From positions 62,001 to 126,000 of the forward strand of contig NZ_NISK01000003.1 in NCBI RefSeq assembly GCF_002205675.1: a stretch of DNA of 64,000 nt. The letters are read 5' to 3'. The notes beneath the pieces were generated by a model, which was not told where the DNA came from, ran no database searches, and saw only the letters and a list, made by a program, of their open reading frames with translations. Source of the stretch: Sphingopyxis bauzanensis. Its GTDB lineage: Bacteria; Pseudomonadota; Alphaproteobacteria; Sphingomonadales; Sphingomonadaceae. The translations under genes were made by a program, and so were the position numbers. Numbering within the stretch: the first letter of the stretch is position 1; every line of letters begins with the position of its first letter. Shown piece by piece: positions 25,657 to 34,347 of this stretch.

Positions 25657-27063
25657 ATGGCCGATATGGACCCCAGTGCGACAGGCGTGACAGCCCGCGA
25701 ACCGGTGGACAAGCCGGTCGCGCTGACCAGCCGGATCACCGGATCGCTCGCGCGGCGCATGATCGCGATTGCGGCGCTGTGGATTTCGGTGCTGCTGATT
25801 GGCGGCGGCTTTGCGCTCGACCGCGTGCTGACCGGCGCGATCACCCGCAATTTCGATTCCAGCCTCGAATATGTGCTGATCGCGATGATCCGTTCGTCCG
25901 AAATCGGCCCGGATGGCGAGGTGCGGCTGGTCGAACCGCTTGGCGACCAGCGGTTTCTTGAACCGTACAGCGGCCTGTACTGGCAGATCAGCGGCGGAAC
26001 GCAGGAGCCCTATCGTTCGCGCTCGCTGTGGGAACGGTCGCTGAAGGCGCCGACCCCGCATATCGACGACGAAATCCATATCTATGACAGCAACCAGTTC
26101 CCCGACGAAGAGCTGCGCGTGCTCGAACGCAATGTCATCTTGCCGGGCAGCAAGGTCAGCTGGCGGTACCAGATCGCCCAATCGCGCGAGGCACTGGACA
26201 CACAGGTCGGTGCGGTGCGCGCGACGCTGATCCCCAGCCTGGCGTTGCTCGGCCTCGGCCTCCTGATCCTCGCCGCGCTCCAGACCTTCTATGGCCTCTG
26301 GCCGCTGCGTCATATCCGGCGCGCGATCGCGGCGATGCGCGGCGGGCAGAATCGGCGGGTCGACGCGCCGCTGCCGCTGGAAGTGCAGCCTATGGTCGAT
26401 GAGCTCAACGCGCTGCTCGCGCATAACGAAAAGCAGGCCGAGGAAGCGCGGCTGCACGCCGGGAATCTCGCCCATGCCCTCAAAACCCCGCTCACCGTGC
26501 TGCTCAACAGCGCTACCAGCCAGACATCGCTGCTTGCGGAAACGGTACGGCGCGAGGCGGCGACGATGCAGCGGCAGGTCGAGCATCATCTGGCGCGCGC
26601 GCGCGCCGTCGGACGCCGCGGCGCGGCGCAGGCGCGCGCGAATGTCCGCGAAAGCGTCGACAGTGTGACTCGCGCGGTGGCGCTGCTTTATCCCAAGGTG
26701 CGGCTCGACGCGGCGGGCGACAAGCAGTTGGTCGCGCGGGTCGAGCGCCAGGATCTCGACGAACTGGTCGGCAATCTGCTCGAAAACGCTGCCAAATATG
26801 GCGGCGGCAGCGTCTTTGTGACGATCCAGCGCGACGGCGCAATGGCCGAGATACTCGTCGAGGACGACGGGGCCGGGATATCCCCCGCCGATCGCACCCG
26901 CATCTTTGATCGCGGGGTCCGGCTCGACAGCGGTAAGCCGGGGACCGGGTTGGGTCTGGCGATCGTTCGCGATGTCGCCGAAATTTACGGGGGCAGCATC
27001 GCGCTCGAAGAGAGCGAGGATCTGGGCGGGCTGTTGGTGCGGCTGCGGCTGCCCGCGGGCTAG
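25657..27063 (+). CDS. Sensor histidine kinase
   Basis: The 468-residue inner-membrane kinase has two membrane segments (about residues 35-55 and 190-213), which bracket a periplasmic sensor region of about 135 residues. A HAMP-like linker follows, then H273 in GNLAHALKTPL, the N box DELVGNLLENAAKYGG, the G1 box VEDDGAGIS and the G2 box GTGLGLAIV. It pairs with the regulator just upstream. The N-terminal 30 residues are Pro/Thr-rich; an internal ATG could also be the start. The sensor region resembles PhoQ/FeuQ-type kinases in layout only. Confidence 0.92.
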   Translation: MADMDPSATGVTAREPVDKPVALTSRITGSLARRMIAIAALWISVLLIGGGFALDRVLTGAITRNFDSSLEYVLIAMIRSSEIGPDGEVRLVEPLGDQRFLEPYSGLYWQISGGTQEPYRSRSLWERSLKAPTPHIDDEIHIYDSNQFPDEELRVLERNVILPGSKVSWRYQIAQSREALDTQVGAVRATLIPSLALLGLGLLILAALQTFYGLWPLRHIRRAIAAMRGGQNRRVDAPLPLEVQPMVDELNALLAHNEKQAEEARLHAGNLAHALKTPLTVLLNSATSQTSLLAETVRREAATMQRQVEHHLARARAVGRRGAAQARANVRESVDSVTRAVALLYPKVRLDAAGDKQLVARVERQDLDELVGNLLENAAKYGGGSVFVTIQRDGAMAEILVEDDGAGISPADRTRIFDRGVRLDSGKPGTGLGLAIVRDVAEIYGGSIALEESEDLGGLLVRLRLPAG

Positions 27064-27224
27064 AGTGCCTGAAAACTCGGGCCGTTTCGGGCACTCCCCA
27101 TCGGTTCACCGCACAATCCGCCCATATTGTCCACGCAACTGAATGTCCCGTCTTGCGGGGCGCCGACACTTGCCAGAAGGGGCGACGGGAACTCGCGGGG
27201 GCGGCTCATTGAAGGAGTAGGGTC

Positions 27225-28130
27225 ATGCTTACCGTTTCCAAAAGACCAAAAACATTTTTGTTGCTCGCCATGCTGGCCGGCACCGCGCCCGTCAGCCTTG
27301 CGGCACAGTCGCAGGAGCCGCCGCAGGAGCCGCCGCAGGAGGCTCCCGCCGACGGCGACGTCATGGCGACCGTCTATGGCACGCTGCCGACACCCGATCA
27401 GATGACCAAGGGGCCGCAGGTCGAAGGCATCATCTCGGCGCGCAGCGACGGCCGGATGCGGGTTCGCACCGCCGATGGTACTGACACTATCATCGCGATT
27501 GCCGATTATACCAAGATCAAGTCCAAGGGCGGCTTCCTGGGCCTGAACAGCAACAAGCTGGCGGCGGATTCGCTGCTTAATGGCCTGCCGGTCACCGTCG
27601 ATACCCTGCAATGGGACGGCGGCCTGGTGGCTAGCGAAGTCGATCTCAAGAGCAAGGATCTGCGGACCGCATCGATGATCCGCACCGGCACTGACCAGCG
27701 CTTTGCCGAACAGACCGCGGCGACCGAAGCCTTGCGCAGCCGCGTTGGTGATATCGATCAATATAACGTCAAAAGCACGATCAACGTGAACTTCGACACG
27801 GGCAAGGCGGTGTTGTCATCGCAAGCGAAAGCCGACCTTTGCGCCGCGGCTACCCAGGCCGAAGCGATGGACAACGCCCTGCTACTGGTCGTCGGCTACA
27901 CCGATTCCACGGGTACTGAGGAAATCAATCAGGAACTGAGCGAAAAGCGCGCAGGCCGCGTCGTCAACCACCTCCAGCAGGCCTGCCGCTGGAAACCCTA
28001 TCGCATGCTGACCCCGACCGGCATGGCCGAAGCCGATCCGGCGGCGGACAATAGCACCCCCGAAGGCAAGGCGATGAATCGCCGCGTCGCGGTGAATGTG
28101 CTGGTCAGCAAGGGTCTCGACGGCATGTAA
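27225..28130 (+). CDS. OmpA-family outer-membrane or periplasmic protein
   Basis: The 301-residue protein has a signal peptide (FLLLAMLAGTAPVSLAAQSQ), a short Pro/Gln repeat (three copies of EPPQ), an N-terminal domain with GFLGLNSNKLAADSLLNGLP, and a C-terminal OmpA peptidoglycan-binding domain from about residue 185 with NVNFDTGKAVL, VVGYTDSTGTEEINQELSEKRA and NRRVAVNV. The conserved Asp/Arg residues that hold peptidoglycan are in YTDSTG and NRRV. It lacks an eight-stranded barrel region, so it is probably periplasmic. Confidence 0.88.
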   Translation: MLTVSKRPKTFLLLAMLAGTAPVSLAAQSQEPPQEPPQEAPADGDVMATVYGTLPTPDQMTKGPQVEGIISARSDGRMRVRTADGTDTIIAIADYTKIKSKGGFLGLNSNKLAADSLLNGLPVTVDTLQWDGGLVASEVDLKSKDLRTASMIRTGTDQRFAEQTAATEALRSRVGDIDQYNVKSTINVNFDTGKAVLSSQAKADLCAAATQAEAMDNALLLVVGYTDSTGTEEINQELSEKRAGRVVNHLQQACRWKPYRMLTPTGMAEADPAADNSTPEGKAMNRRVAVNVLVSKGLDGM

Positions 28131-28136
28131 TTAAAC

Positions 28137-28172
28137 GCGCCGGGAGCGGGTCGAACCCGTTCCCGGTTGCGC
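28137..28172 (+). terminator. Hairpin after the OmpA-family gene
   Basis: GCGCCGGGAGCGGGT pairs with ACCCGTTCCCGGTTGCGC around CGA. It lies seven bases after the stop, between convergent genes. There is no T-run, so it may only be a stabilising or bidirectional structure. Confidence 0.45.
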
Positions 28173-28182
28173 ATTGACAGGC

Positions 28183-28878
28183 TCAGGCGGCGGTGACCAC
28201 CAGCCCGCGCTGCACCGCGGGCCGCGCCAGCCCGGCGTCGAGCCAGCGCTGGACATGCGCGAAACGGTCAAAGCCGACTATCTCGGCGGCTTCGTAAAAG
28301 CCGATCAGATTGCGCACCCAGCCGAGCAACGAAATATCGGCGATGCTGTAGTCATCGCCCATCACCCACGACCGATCGGCGAGCCGCGCGTCGAGGACGC
28401 CGAGCAATCGCGCCGATTCCGCCGCATAACGATCGCGCGGACGCTTGTCGGCGTATTCGCGCCCGGCGAATTTGTGGAAGAAACCGAGCTGGCCAAACAT
28501 CGGTCCGACGCCGCCCATCTGCCACATCACCCACTGGATCGTCTCATAGCGTCGGGCCGGATCAGCCGCGAGCAACTGGCCGCTATTATCGGCGAGATAG
28601 ATCAGGATCGCCCCCGACTCCCACAGCGCGAGCGGCGTGCCGCCGGGACCATAGGGGTCATAAATCGCCGGGATCTTGCCGTTGGGATTGAGCGCGAGAA
28701 ACGCCGGGTCGTGGCTTTCGTTCGCCATGATGTCGATCCGGTGCGCCTCATAGGGCAGCCCGGTTTCCTCGAGCATGATCGCCGCTTTGACGCCGTTCGG
28801 GGTCGGGGCGGAAAAAAGTTGGAGCCGATCGGGGTGTTGCGCGGGCCAGCGGGCGAAAATGGGGTGCGCCGCGCTCAC
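28183..28878 (-). CDS. Glutathione S-transferase
   Basis: The 231-residue GST starts near LQLFSAPTPNGVKAAIMLEE, with the thioredoxin-like N-domain (NPNGKIPAIYDP, then ALWESGAILIYLAD, which binds gamma-glutamyl) and a helical C-domain (IADISLLGWVRNLIGF). The layout resembles the Nu-class/YghU-YfcG group, which reduces disulphides. It overlaps the chorismate mutase upstream by four bases (ATGA), so the two are coupled. Confidence 0.9.
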   Translation of the reverse strand: MSAAHPIFARWPAQHPDRLQLFSAPTPNGVKAAIMLEETGLPYEAHRIDIMANESHDPAFLALNPNGKIPAIYDPYGPGGTPLALWESGAILIYLADNSGQLLAADPARRYETIQWVMWQMGGVGPMFGQLGFFHKFAGREYADKRPRDRYAAESARLLGVLDARLADRSWVMGDDYSIADISLLGWVRNLIGFYEAAEIVGFDRFAHVQRWLDAGLARPAVQRGLVVTAA

Positions 28879-29159
28879 GCGCCCGCCTCGCGCACCTGCT
28901 GGTGATGGCGGATCACTTCTTCGATGATGAAGCGCAGGAACTTTTCGCTGAATTCGGGGTCGAGATCGGCATCGCGCGCCAGCGAACGCAGCCGCTCGAT
29001 CTGCCGTTCCTCGCGGCCGGGATCTGCGGGAGGCAGGCCTTCGCGCGCCTTGAGTTCGCCCACCGCCTTGGTCACCTTGAACCGTTCAGCGAGCATATAG
29101 ACGAGCGCCGCGTCGATATTGTCGATGCTCTGGCGAAAGCGGCTCAGTTGGTCGTCCAT
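28875..29159 (-). CDS. Chorismate mutase, AroQ class (second of two)
   Basis: The 94-residue product has the AroQ fold: FRQSIDNIDAALVYMLAERF, KVTKAVGELKAREG (catalytic Lys), REERQIERLRSLA and the last helix FLRFIIEEVIRHHQQV. It makes prephenate for Phe/Tyr synthesis. ATG 29159 is chosen as the start. It is first in a pair with a GST gene and divergent from ispB. The other copy at 9223-9537 is clearly different in sequence. Confidence 0.9.
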   Translation of the reverse strand: MDDQLSRFRQSIDNIDAALVYMLAERFKVTKAVGELKAREGLPPADPGREERQIERLRSLARDADLDPEFSEKFLRFIIEEVIRHHQQVREAGA

Positions 29160-29267
29160 GGGTGCGCGGCTCCTGTTGCGTGCGGCACGCTTGGCACCGG
29201 GCAGGGGGCTCATGCAAGCCGAAAGTCGTTGCAAAATGGCGGCCGCACGGCCAAGGCTCGCCGCATC

Positions 29268-30281
29268 ATGACTGCCGAAATCCACCAGCTCCACGGCGAC
29301 CGGCCCCCCTCGCTCGACCCGATGATGGCGCTCGTCGCCGCCGACATGAACGAGGTGAATTCGGTCATTCTCGACCGCATGCAATCCGAAGTGCCGCTGA
29401 TCCCCGAACTCGCCGGTCACCTGATTGCGGGCGGCGGAAAACGGATGCGGCCGATGCTGACGCTCGCGTGCGGCAAGCTGCTCGACTATCCGGGTCGTCG
29501 CCATTGCAAACTCGCCGCGGCGGTTGAATTCATCCACACCGCGACCCTGCTTCATGACGATGTCGTCGACAAATCGGACCTGCGCCGCGGGCGCAAGACC
29601 GCGAACCTGATCTGGGGCAACAGCGCGTCGGTGCTGGTCGGCGATTTCCTGTTCAGCCGCGCGTTCGAGGTGATGGTCGAGGACGGGTCGCTCAAAGTGC
29701 TCAAGATCCTGTCGCGCGCGTCGGCGGTGATTGCCGAGGGCGAGGTCAACCAGCTGTCGGCGCAGCGCCGCATTGAGACGAGCGAAGACCAGTATCTGGC
29801 GATCATCAACGCCAAGACCGCCGAGCTGTTCGCCGCGGCGTGCAAGATCGCCGCAGTCGTGGCCGAACGCGACGAGGCGACCGAAGCCGCGCTCGACGCC
29901 TATGGCCGCAATTTAGGGATAGCCTTCCAGCTCGTCGACGATGCGATCGACTATGTCTCGGACGCCGAAACCATGGGCAAGGGGGTCGGCGACGACTTCC
30001 GCGATGGCAAGGTCACGCTGCCCGTCATTCTCGCTTATGCGCGCGGCAGCACCGAGGAGCGCGACTTCTGGAAGCTCGCGATCACCGGTCACCGGACCGC
30101 GGACGAAGACCTGCTGCACGCCACCCGCCTGCTCCACAAGCATGGCACGATCGAAGACACGCTGGCGCGCGCGCGGCATTATGGCCAGCGCGCGGTTGAC
30201 GCGATCGGCGGCTTTCGCGCCAGCCAGGCCAAAGCGGCGCTGACCGAAGCGGTCGCCTTCGCCATCGCGCGGGCTTATTAG
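29268..30281 (+). CDS. ispB: Polyprenyl (octaprenyl/decaprenyl) diphosphate synthase
   Basis: The 337-residue trans-prenyltransferase begins MTAEIHQLHGDRPPSLDPMM. It has GGGKRMRPML, the first Asp-rich motif LLHDDVVDKSDLRRG, and the second QLVDDAIDY. It makes the isoprenoid tail of ubiquinone; chain length cannot be fixed from sequence, but sphingomonads use Q-10. ATG 29268 is chosen; the longer open frame upstream overlaps the divergent chorismate mutase. The length is normal. Confidence 0.95.
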   Translation: MTAEIHQLHGDRPPSLDPMMALVAADMNEVNSVILDRMQSEVPLIPELAGHLIAGGGKRMRPMLTLACGKLLDYPGRRHCKLAAAVEFIHTATLLHDDVVDKSDLRRGRKTANLIWGNSASVLVGDFLFSRAFEVMVEDGSLKVLKILSRASAVIAEGEVNQLSAQRRIETSEDQYLAIINAKTAELFAAACKIAAVVAERDEATEAALDAYGRNLGIAFQLVDDAIDYVSDAETMGKGVGDDFRDGKVTLPVILAYARGSTEERDFWKLAITGHRTADEDLLHATRLLHKHGTIEDTLARARHYGQRAVDAIGGFRASQAKAALTEAVAFAIARAY

Positions 30282-30293
30282 TATCGGAATCAA

Positions 30294-30403
30294 TCCTCCC
30301 CTTCAGGGGAGGGCAGCGAGACTTGCCAGCTTGCTGGCTTAGTCGCAGCGGGTGGGGTCCATCGGCCTACCCCACCCCAACCCCTCCCCTGAAGGGGAGG
30401 GGT
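30294..30403. repeat. Family C palindromic repeat (CCTCCCCTTCAGGGGAGGG type)
   Basis: CCTCCCCTTCAGGGGAGGG at the left and CCCCTCCCCTGAAGGGGAGG at the right flank a conserved core, CAGCGAGACTTGCCAGCTTG then CTGGCTTAGTCGCAGC. Each end is itself a small hairpin, and the ends pair with each other. Copies occur at 37624-37747 and, more diverged, at 52942-53063. Confidence 0.85.
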
Positions 30404-30427
30404 TATTTGGGAGGAACGGATTTGTCG

Positions 30428-30808
30428 ATGATGGGTCCGGTTGCGGAAACACCCGACGCCTATATCGCCGCTTTATCCGGCTGGCAGTTGGAGCGTTGCC
30501 GGATGATGCGGGCCGCCATCATGGCTGCCGCGCCCTTCGAAGAAACGATCAAATGGACCAACCTCGTCTTTATGACGAACGGCCCGTCCATGCTGATCCG
30601 CGCCGAGGAGCAGCGCGTGCTGCTCGGCTTCTGGCGGGGCAAGCGGCTGCGCGACGTTGAACCGCGGATCAAGGCGAGCGGCAAATATGAACTCGGCAAT
30701 CTGGTGTTGACCGAAGTAACCGAAGTCACCGCGGAACAGGTCGCCCGCCTGGCGGCCGAGGCGTATCGGCTCAACATCGAACTTGGCAACCCGGCGGCGC
30801 GCACCTGA
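30428..30808 (+). CDS. DUF1801 domain protein
   Basis: The 126-residue protein has the YdhG-like DUF1801 fold: ALSGWQLERCRMMRAAIM, EETIKWTNLVFMTNG and VLLGFWRGKRLRD. Function is unknown. GGGAGGA precedes the start by about 12 bases. ATG 30428 or 30431 are equally possible. It overlaps hrpB as TGATG, so the two form an operon. The family C repeat lies just before it. Confidence 0.85.
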   Translation: MMGPVAETPDAYIAALSGWQLERCRMMRAAIMAAAPFEETIKWTNLVFMTNGPSMLIRAEEQRVLLGFWRGKRLRDVEPRIKASGKYELGNLVLTEVTEVTAEQVARLAAEAYRLNIELGNPAART

Positions 30809-33270
30809 TGCAGCCGCTGCCGATCGATCAGGTATTGCCCGACATCATGGCAGCACTGGTGCTCAAACCCAATGCCGTCGTTGTGGCACCGCCGGGGGCG
30901 GGCAAGACGACGCGCGTGGCGCCCGCATTGCTGGCCCAGCCGTGGTGCAGCGGCGACGTCTGGCTGCTCTCGCCCCGCCGCCTGGCGGCGCGCGCCGCGG
31001 CGGAGCGGATTGCCGACGAGATGGGCGAGCCGGTCGGCGGTAGGGTCGGCTATGCGACGCGGCTCGACAGCAAGCAGTCGGCAGCGACGCGGCTGCTGGT
31101 GATGACGCCCGGGCTGTTCCGCAACCGCATCCTTGCCGATCCCGAACTCACCGGCGTGTCGGCGGTGCTGTTTGACGAGGTCCACGAACGCAGCCTCGAC
31201 GGCGACTTCGCGCTGGCTTTAGCGATCGATGCGCAGCAGGGTTTGCGCGACGATCTGCGGCTCATCGCCATGTCCGCGACGCTCGACGGCGCGCGGTTCG
31301 GGGCGCTGCTTGGCAATGCGCCGGTCTTGTGCAGCGAGGGCAAGATATTCCCGCTTGACCTGCGCAATATCGGCCGCCGCGCCGAGGATCGGCTGGAGGC
31401 TAGCGTGCTGGGCGCGGTGCGGCAGGCGATGTCCGATGAGGCCGACGGTGATATGCTGTGTTTCTTGCCGGGCGCCGCCGACATCGAGCGTGCCGCGGTG
31501 GCGGTCGAGGCGGCCGGGTTGCCGCTCGTCGTCCACCGCCTGCACGGCCAGATCGACCCGGCATTGCAGCGCAAGGCGCTCGTCCGCGATCCCGATGGCG
31601 GGCGCAAACTGATCCTCGCGACGAGCATCGCCGAAACCAGCTTGACCATCGACGGCGTGCGGATCGTCATCGATGCCGGACTGTCGCGGCGGCCGCGCTT
31701 CGACAAGGCGGCGGGGATTGCCCGGCTCGTCACCGAACGCGCCAGCCAGGCGTCGGCAACGCAGCGCGCCGGGCGCGCGGCGCGACAGGGGCCGGGGGTT
31801 GCCTATCGCTTGTGGGAAGCCGCCGCGACCGCGGGGATGCCGCCTTTCGATCCGCCCGAAATCCACGAGAATGACTTGATGCCCGTGGTGCTCGACTGCG
31901 CGAGTTGGGGGATTATCGATCCGCGCCAATTGGGCTGGCTCGATCCGCCGTCGCCAGCCGCGATTGCAGATGCCAAAACGCGCTTGCAAGCGATCGGTGC
32001 ACTTGGCGAGGATGGGCGCATCACCGCGCACGGCAAGGCACTCGCCGCGATCCCGTTGCCGGTGCCGCTTGCACACATGCTGCTCGACGCGGCGCGCGCG
32101 GGGGAAGGGGAGATGGCCGGGCGGCTCGCGGTGCTGCTCACCGAAGCGGGGCTCGGTGGGCGCGGCGTCGATGTCGACGCGCGGCTCGGGCGCTGGCGCG
32201 GGCAGCGCGGCGAACGCAGCGAAGGCGCGGTCCGGCTGGCACGGCGGCTCGCGAGCATCGGCGACAAGCTGGCGGCAGGGACCGATGATGTGGCACCGCG
32301 CTCGATCGGCGGCTGGATCGCCACGGCGTGGCCCGACCGCGTCGCGCGCCAGCGGGCGGGGCAGCGCGGCGAATATCTCAGCGTCGGCGGCCGCGCCTAC
32401 CGCATCGACCCGGTCGAACCGCTTGGCGGTAGCGAATGGCTCGCGATCGCTGACGCGCAGGGCCATGCTGCCGGGGTCCGCATCCTCGCCGCGGCGCCAA
32501 TCGAGCAGGCCGAGGTCGAGGCGATCTTCGCCGACCGCATCGTCGCGCACGCCGCGAGCAGTTATGACGCCGTCAGCGACCGCGTCGATCACCGCCGCGA
32601 ACGGCGGCTCGGCGCGATCGCGCTGACCAGCGGGCAAGCCGGGCGCAGCGACAATGTCGAGGAGGACATCGCGCTGCGGCTGGCGGCGGTGCGCAACAAG
32701 GGGCTGGGGCTGATCGGCTGGGGTCCGGCGGCGCAGGCGCTGCGCCAACGCGCAACCTTTGCGGGCATCGATACGCTGTCCACCGGGGCGCTCGCCGACA
32801 GCCTCGACATCTGGATGCCGCCGCTGCTCGCGGGATGCCGCGGGCTGCGCGACATCGGCGATCGCAAGCTGACCGACGCGCTGATGGGGCTGCTCGACTG
32901 GTCGGCGCGGCAGTTGCTCGAAAAACATGCCCCCGCCGGTTATCTCACTCCGGTCGGCAGCCGCCATCCGATCGATTATGGCGCCGACGGCGGTCCGACG
33001 GTCAGCGTCAGGGTACAGGAGTTGTTCGGGCTGGCGCGCCATCCGGTGATCGGTGATCCGCCGGTGCCGCTAGTGCTCGCGCTGACCTCACCCGCGCACC
33101 GCCCGATCCAGACGACGCGCGACCTCGTCAGCTTTTGGGGTGGCAGCTGGCACGATGTGGCGCGGGAGATGCGTGGTCGTTACCCCAAGCATAGCTGGCC
33201 CGATGACCCCGCCAATGCGCGCCCGACCTTGATGACCAAGGCTGCGCAGGCGCGGCGCGACGGGGCATAA
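30808..33270 (+). CDS. hrpB: ATP-dependent helicase HrpB (DEAH box)
   Basis: The 820-residue protein has helicase motif I PPGAGKTTR, motif II DEVHERSLDGD, motif III MSATLDG, motif V ATSIAETSLTIDGV and motif VI QRAGRAARQGPG. It also has the HrpB-specific C-terminus (WGGSWHDVAREMRGRYPKHSWPDDP). Length agrees with HrpB (about 810-840). Its RNA substrate is not well established in any organism. It overlaps the DUF1801 gene. Confidence 0.95.
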   Translation: MQPLPIDQVLPDIMAALVLKPNAVVVAPPGAGKTTRVAPALLAQPWCSGDVWLLSPRRLAARAAAERIADEMGEPVGGRVGYATRLDSKQSAATRLLVMTPGLFRNRILADPELTGVSAVLFDEVHERSLDGDFALALAIDAQQGLRDDLRLIAMSATLDGARFGALLGNAPVLCSEGKIFPLDLRNIGRRAEDRLEASVLGAVRQAMSDEADGDMLCFLPGAADIERAAVAVEAAGLPLVVHRLHGQIDPALQRKALVRDPDGGRKLILATSIAETSLTIDGVRIVIDAGLSRRPRFDKAAGIARLVTERASQASATQRAGRAARQGPGVAYRLWEAAATAGMPPFDPPEIHENDLMPVVLDCASWGIIDPRQLGWLDPPSPAAIADAKTRLQAIGALGEDGRITAHGKALAAIPLPVPLAHMLLDAARAGEGEMAGRLAVLLTEAGLGGRGVDVDARLGRWRGQRGERSEGAVRLARRLASIGDKLAAGTDDVAPRSIGGWIATAWPDRVARQRAGQRGEYLSVGGRAYRIDPVEPLGGSEWLAIADAQGHAAGVRILAAAPIEQAEVEAIFADRIVAHAASSYDAVSDRVDHRRERRLGAIALTSGQAGRSDNVEEDIALRLAAVRNKGLGLIGWGPAAQALRQRATFAGIDTLSTGALADSLDIWMPPLLAGCRGLRDIGDRKLTDALMGLLDWSARQLLEKHAPAGYLTPVGSRHPIDYGADGGPTVSVRVQELFGLARHPVIGDPPVPLVLALTSPAHRPIQTTRDLVSFWGGSWHDVAREMRGRYPKHSWPDDPANARPTLMTKAAQARRDGA

Positions 33271-33339
33271 CGTTGGCCCTTTTCGCGGCGCCGCCAACCC
33301 GCTAAGGCGACGGAAACCAACCGAAGCAGGATTGTCCCG

Positions 33340-33618
33340 ATGAAAGCGCGCATTTTCCAGAAACCCAAAAATGCGATGCAGTCGGGGCGCGCCGGTACGC
33401 AGCGCTGGATGCTGGAATTCGCTCCGGCTGAAGCGCGCAAGCCCGATCCGCTGATGGGCTGGGCGGGCAGCGGCGATACGCAGCGGCAGATCCGGCTCGG
33501 CTTTGCGAGTCAGGCCGAAGCGGTGGCTTATGCGGAGCGCAACGGGATCGATGTCGAGGTGATTGCACCGCCGGTACGGACGCTGAAGATTCAGGCATAC
33601 GCGGACAATTTCCGGTAA
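33340..33618 (+). CDS. ETC complex I accessory subunit (NDUFS4-like)
   Basis: The 92-residue protein begins MKARIFQKPKNAMQSGRAGT and has RWMLEFAPAEARKPDPLMGWAG followed by DTQRQIRLGFASQAEAVAYA and VRTLKIQAYADNFR. These are the signatures of the alphaproteobacterial and mitochondrial NDUFS4 (18 kDa) family, a supernumerary subunit that stabilises the N-module of NADH dehydrogenase. The nuo operon is not in the window, as is usual for this gene. Full family length. Confidence 0.92.
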   Translation: MKARIFQKPKNAMQSGRAGTQRWMLEFAPAEARKPDPLMGWAGSGDTQRQIRLGFASQAEAVAYAERNGIDVEVIAPPVRTLKIQAYADNFR

Positions 33619-33628
33619 AGGACTATCC

Positions 33629-33704
33629 GTCTCCCCCGCGACGGCGGGGGTCGCTAGAGATGTAGCGCAAAGCCGACTGCGGTCCCCGCCTTCGCGGGGG
33701 CGAC
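33629..33704. repeat. Family B palindromic repeat
   Basis: CGTCTCCCCCGCGACGGCGG pairs with CCCCGCCTTCGCGGGGGCGA around a diverged core. It lies between the convergent NDUFS4-like and DUF4170 genes. Confidence 0.8.
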
Positions 33705-33708
33705 GAAA

Positions 33709-33924
33709 TTATTCGCTGTCCGGCTGCAACAGCTTGTGCAGATGCACCACCACATATTTCATTTCGGCATCGTCGACCGTCCGCTGCGCCGCGGCGCGCC
33801 AAGCCTTTTCCGCCGACTTATAGTCGGGGAACAGCCCGACGACGTCGAGGTTGTGGAGGTCGACAAAGTCGGTGCGCTGCGGATCGCTGACGCGTCCACC
33901 GAACACGAGATGCAATTTGCTCAT
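33709..33924 (-). CDS. DUF4170 protein
   Basis: The 71-residue cytoplasmic protein MSKLHLVFGGRVSDPQRTDF continues with FVDLHNLDVVGLFPDYKSAE and MKYVVVHLHKLLQPD, the pattern of DUF4170, a small family found in alphaproteobacteria. Function unknown. It is the last gene of the minus-strand run that starts at 35739, separated by about 70 bp from the previous one. Confidence 0.85.
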   Translation of the reverse strand: MSKLHLVFGGRVSDPQRTDFVDLHNLDVVGLFPDYKSAEKAWRAAAQRTVDDAEMKYVVVHLHKLLQPDSE

Positions 33925-33993
33925 GGCTGCTGTCCTTGCGGGTCGGGGAGAAGGCGCGGCCCCTAACAGCGCGGCGCCGCTACGGCAAGCCGG

Positions 33994-34347
33994 TCAATCG
34001 TCCTTGCGGCCCTTGGGTAGCAACGACCCGAGCAGCGCGCCAATCGCAACCGCCCCGGCGACCAGCGCCATCGGCTGCTTTTCGGCCGCTTCCTTCAGCT
34101 TGCTGTTCGCGCGCTTGGCCTGGACCTTACCCTTTTCATACACTTCGCCCGCGGCCTCGCGCGCGACGCCTGCCTGTTCGCTGGCTTTGTGGGCGAAATC
34201 TTCGGTCACGGCGCGGGCGCGGCCATAGCCGTCCTGAATCCGCGCCTTCGCCGCCTCGGCGGTCAGCCGCGCATTCTCGGCGGTTTTCTCGGCAAGTTCA
34301 CTCGCTTTGGCGCGCGCGTCGCTGGCGGTTTCACTGAACGGCTTCAT
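33994..34347 (-). CDS. Helical membrane-anchored envelope protein
   Basis: The 117-residue protein MKPFSETASDARAKASELAE is a long Ala/Lys/Glu amphipathic helix (LATE/phasin-like repeats such as ASELAEKTAENARLTAEAAK) followed by one C-terminal hydrophobic segment, PMALVAGAVAIGALLGSLLP, and a basic tail. The layout matches DUF883/YtxH-type tail-anchored proteins. ATG 34347 is chosen over 34353 because GGAG is at a better distance. It overlaps the previous gene. Function inferred only as an inner-membrane anchored helical protein. Confidence 0.75.
   Translation of the reverse strand: MKPFSETASDARAKASELAEKTAENARLTAEAAKARIQDGYGRARAVTEDFAHKASEQAGVAREAAGEVYEKGKVQAKRANSKLKEAAEKQPMALVAGAVAIGALLGSLLPKGRKDD

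Noticed and set aside
28137-28172. Riboswitch after the OmpA-family gene
   Set aside because: It lies downstream of a stop codon between convergent genes and is a simple hairpin.
31219-33042. 607-codon open frame opposite hrpB
   Set aside because: Arg/Gly/Ala-rich low-complexity translation with no motif; an antisense shadow of a GC-rich helicase gene.
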